Assembly (NCBI RefSeq): GCF_026625805.1
Contig: NZ_CP113064.1
Span: forward strand, 2,396,657-2,460,656
Reading direction: 5' to 3'
Source: Brevundimonas sp. SL130
GTDB taxonomy: Bacteria > Pseudomonadota > Alphaproteobacteria > Caulobacterales > Caulobacteraceae
Length of the DNA: 64,000 nt
Part shown: positions 63,094 to 64,000 of the stretch, piece by piece
Layout of the letters: each line of letters starts with the position of its first letter
How positions within the stretch are numbered: position 1 is the first letter of the stretch
The notes under the pieces: generated by a model
Seen by the model: the letters and a program-made list of their open reading frames with translations, nothing else
The model's database searches: none
What the model was told of the DNA's origin: nothing
Program-made: the position numbers and the translations under genes

Positions 63094-63834
63094 ATGATGA
63101 TCCGTGCCGCCGGAGGACCCGGCGCAATCAGCCCCATCGACTTTGGGGGAGGCAGAAAACCTTTACCGCGCTGGATGTGGGCCGCCATCGGCCTGTCCGT
63201 CGTCGCCCACGTCGGGGTGGGGGTGGCGCTCTATAACCAGCGGTTCCAGTTGGACCAGCCACTGACCCAAGGCGTCATCGAAGATCCTATTGTCGATATC
63301 TTCGTCGAGCGACCGAAGCCCAAGCCCCTTCCCCCGTCTCAGAAGACCGCCGCGCCGCCGACGCCGATCCATGACCCCATCCTCAAGGCGCCGCCGACCG
63401 TCGAGACCGTGCCTTTGACGCCGCCGGACAAGACCGCCGAGACGGCGCCGTCCGGCCAGGTGATCGTCAGCACGGCTCCGAAGGGCGTCGAAGGCGGCAC
63501 GGCGACGACCGAGACGCCGCCGATCCGCGCCGTCTCGGTCATCAACAATCCGACCTGGGCCAGTCGTCCGTCCGAGGCGCAGATGACGCGCGCCTATCCG
63601 ACGCGCGCGGCCGACAGCGGCCTGTCCGGCGCGGCCAGCCTGTCCTGCACCGTCCGCATCGACGGCGGCCTGACCGCCTGCCGCGTCGCCGACGAAACGC
63701 CCAGGGGCCAGGGCTTCGGCCGCGCGGCCATGAGCCTGACGCGCGACTTCCGCATGAACCCCCGCACGGTCGATGGCCGCGCGGTGGACGGGGCCACGGT
63801 CAACTTCACCGTCCGCTTCGCCATGGCGGATTAA
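63094..63834 (+). CDS. TonB-family energy transducer
   Basis: A 246-residue protein anchored in the inner membrane by one helix ([20 protein letters not shown], about 27-47), with a Pro/Lys/Thr-rich periplasmic spacer ([12 protein letters not shown] onward) and a C-terminal TonB-type domain ([34 protein letters not shown]). It should pass proton-motive energy to TonB-dependent outer-membrane receptors. ExbB/ExbD genes are not adjacent. The start has GGGAG about 8 bases upstream. It overlaps the convergent oxidoreductase gene by four bases. Confidence 0.85.
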   Translation: MMIRAAGGPGAISPIDFGGGRKPLPRWMWAAIGLSVVAHVGVGVALYNQRFQLDQPLTQGVIEDPIVDIFVERPKPKPLPPSQKTAAPPTPIHDPILKAPPTVETVPLTPPDKTAETAPSGQVIVSTAPKGVEGGTATTETPPIRAVSVINNPTWASRPSEAQMTRAYPTRAADSGLSGAASLSCTVRIDGGLTACRVADETPRGQGFGRAAMSLTRDFRMNPRTVDGRAVDGATVNFTVRFAMAD

Positions 63835-64000
63835 AAGCGTCGAGGATCGAGGGCGCGGGCTTCCGGCGACGGCGTCCGTCCCTCGATCGCATCGGCGACC
63901 ACGCTCGCGACCAGCGGCCCCAGCAGCCAGCCGTTGCGACGCGGGGCCAGGGCCAGGAACAGCCCCTCCCCGTCCGGCGCCGCCCCGGCCATGGGCAGGC
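63831..64000 (-). CDS. FAD-dependent oxidoreductase (DAO family, ThiO-like), C-terminal part only
   Basis: Only the last 55 codons are in the window. They read [40 protein letters not shown], then [14 protein letters not shown]. The segment RNGWLLGP...VADAIEG matches the C-terminal FAD-binding end of D-amino acid oxidase-family enzymes such as glycine oxidase ThiO (R-N-G-I/W-L-L-A/G-P). The exact substrate and any thiamine link need the missing 5' part. It overlaps the TonB gene's end by four bases. Confidence 0.75.
   Translation of the reverse strand, partial: LPMAGAAPDGEGLFLALAPRRNGWLLGPLVASVVADAIEGRTPSPEARALDPRRF

Overview
The window is GC-rich chromosomal DNA from an alphaproteobacterium, almost certainly a Caulobacterales member and most like Brevundimonas. 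The reasons are an overlapping divK-pleD pair with rpmG next to it, a divK-side CtrA-like box, two DUF2336 proteins, a PleA-like lytic transglycosylase with a perfect TTAA-N7-TTAA CtrA box, and a 14-subunit NADH dehydrogenase operon running into birA-coaX-rnj. I see no prophage, insertion sequence, CRISPR array, rRNA or tRNA. Species assignment is inference from gene content and order.

Layout. 1-7.6 kb: start of a bacteriophytochrome gene (cut by the edge), a secreted GH3 beta-glucosidase with a palindromic operator-like site upstream, DUF3126, cysE, a Nudix gene, a nitroreductase, DUF817, a solitary PemK/MazF-like toxin gene, a strong candidate small RNA, and queF. 7.6-14 kb: a dispersed palindromic repeat, nitronate monooxygenase, a TorF-like outer-membrane protein, a cold-shock gene followed in frame by an IF-1-like OB-fold reading frame, and a transsulfuration operon (cbs to cystathionine gamma-synthase/lyase) that carries a DUF4160-DUF2442 pair inside it. 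14-24 kb: a Phd/VapC toxin-antitoxin pair, rnr, a Nudix gene, rpmG, pleD, divK, dinB, pncB, and a polysaccharide deacetylase. 24-29 kb: DUF1467, a CHMI-like tautomerase, an AT-richer unrecognised gene, DUF3088, rnj, coaX and birA.

29.2-45.9 kb is the complete nuo operon on the minus strand: A-B-C-D-[NTF2-like]-E-[2-TM protein]-F-[lipoprotein]-[coiled coil]-G-H-[lipoprotein]-[lipoprotein]-I-J-K-L-M-N, continuing into birA-coaX-rnj with one- to few-base junctions. All six extra genes are tightly packed, and most overlap a neighbour by 1-4 bases. They look like lineage-specific complex I accessory or assembly genes.

46-64 kb: an AbgT transporter, a TetR regulator, a prepilin peptidase, feoAB with a Fur-like box, a lipoprotein cytochrome c, an RND efflux pump with its adaptor, a beta-barrel protein with no clear start codon, a class II aldolase, then a module of DUF2336 - NAD kinase - Hpt protein - DUF2336 - lytic transglycosylase, a TonB protein and the C-terminus of a ThiO-like FAD oxidoreductase at the right edge.

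The best candidates for undescribed biology are the small RNA at about 7050-7139, the csp/IF-1-like arrangement at 9992-10414, the DUF4160-DUF2442 pair embedded in the transsulfuration operon, the six accessory genes of the nuo operon, and the DUF2336/Hpt module.
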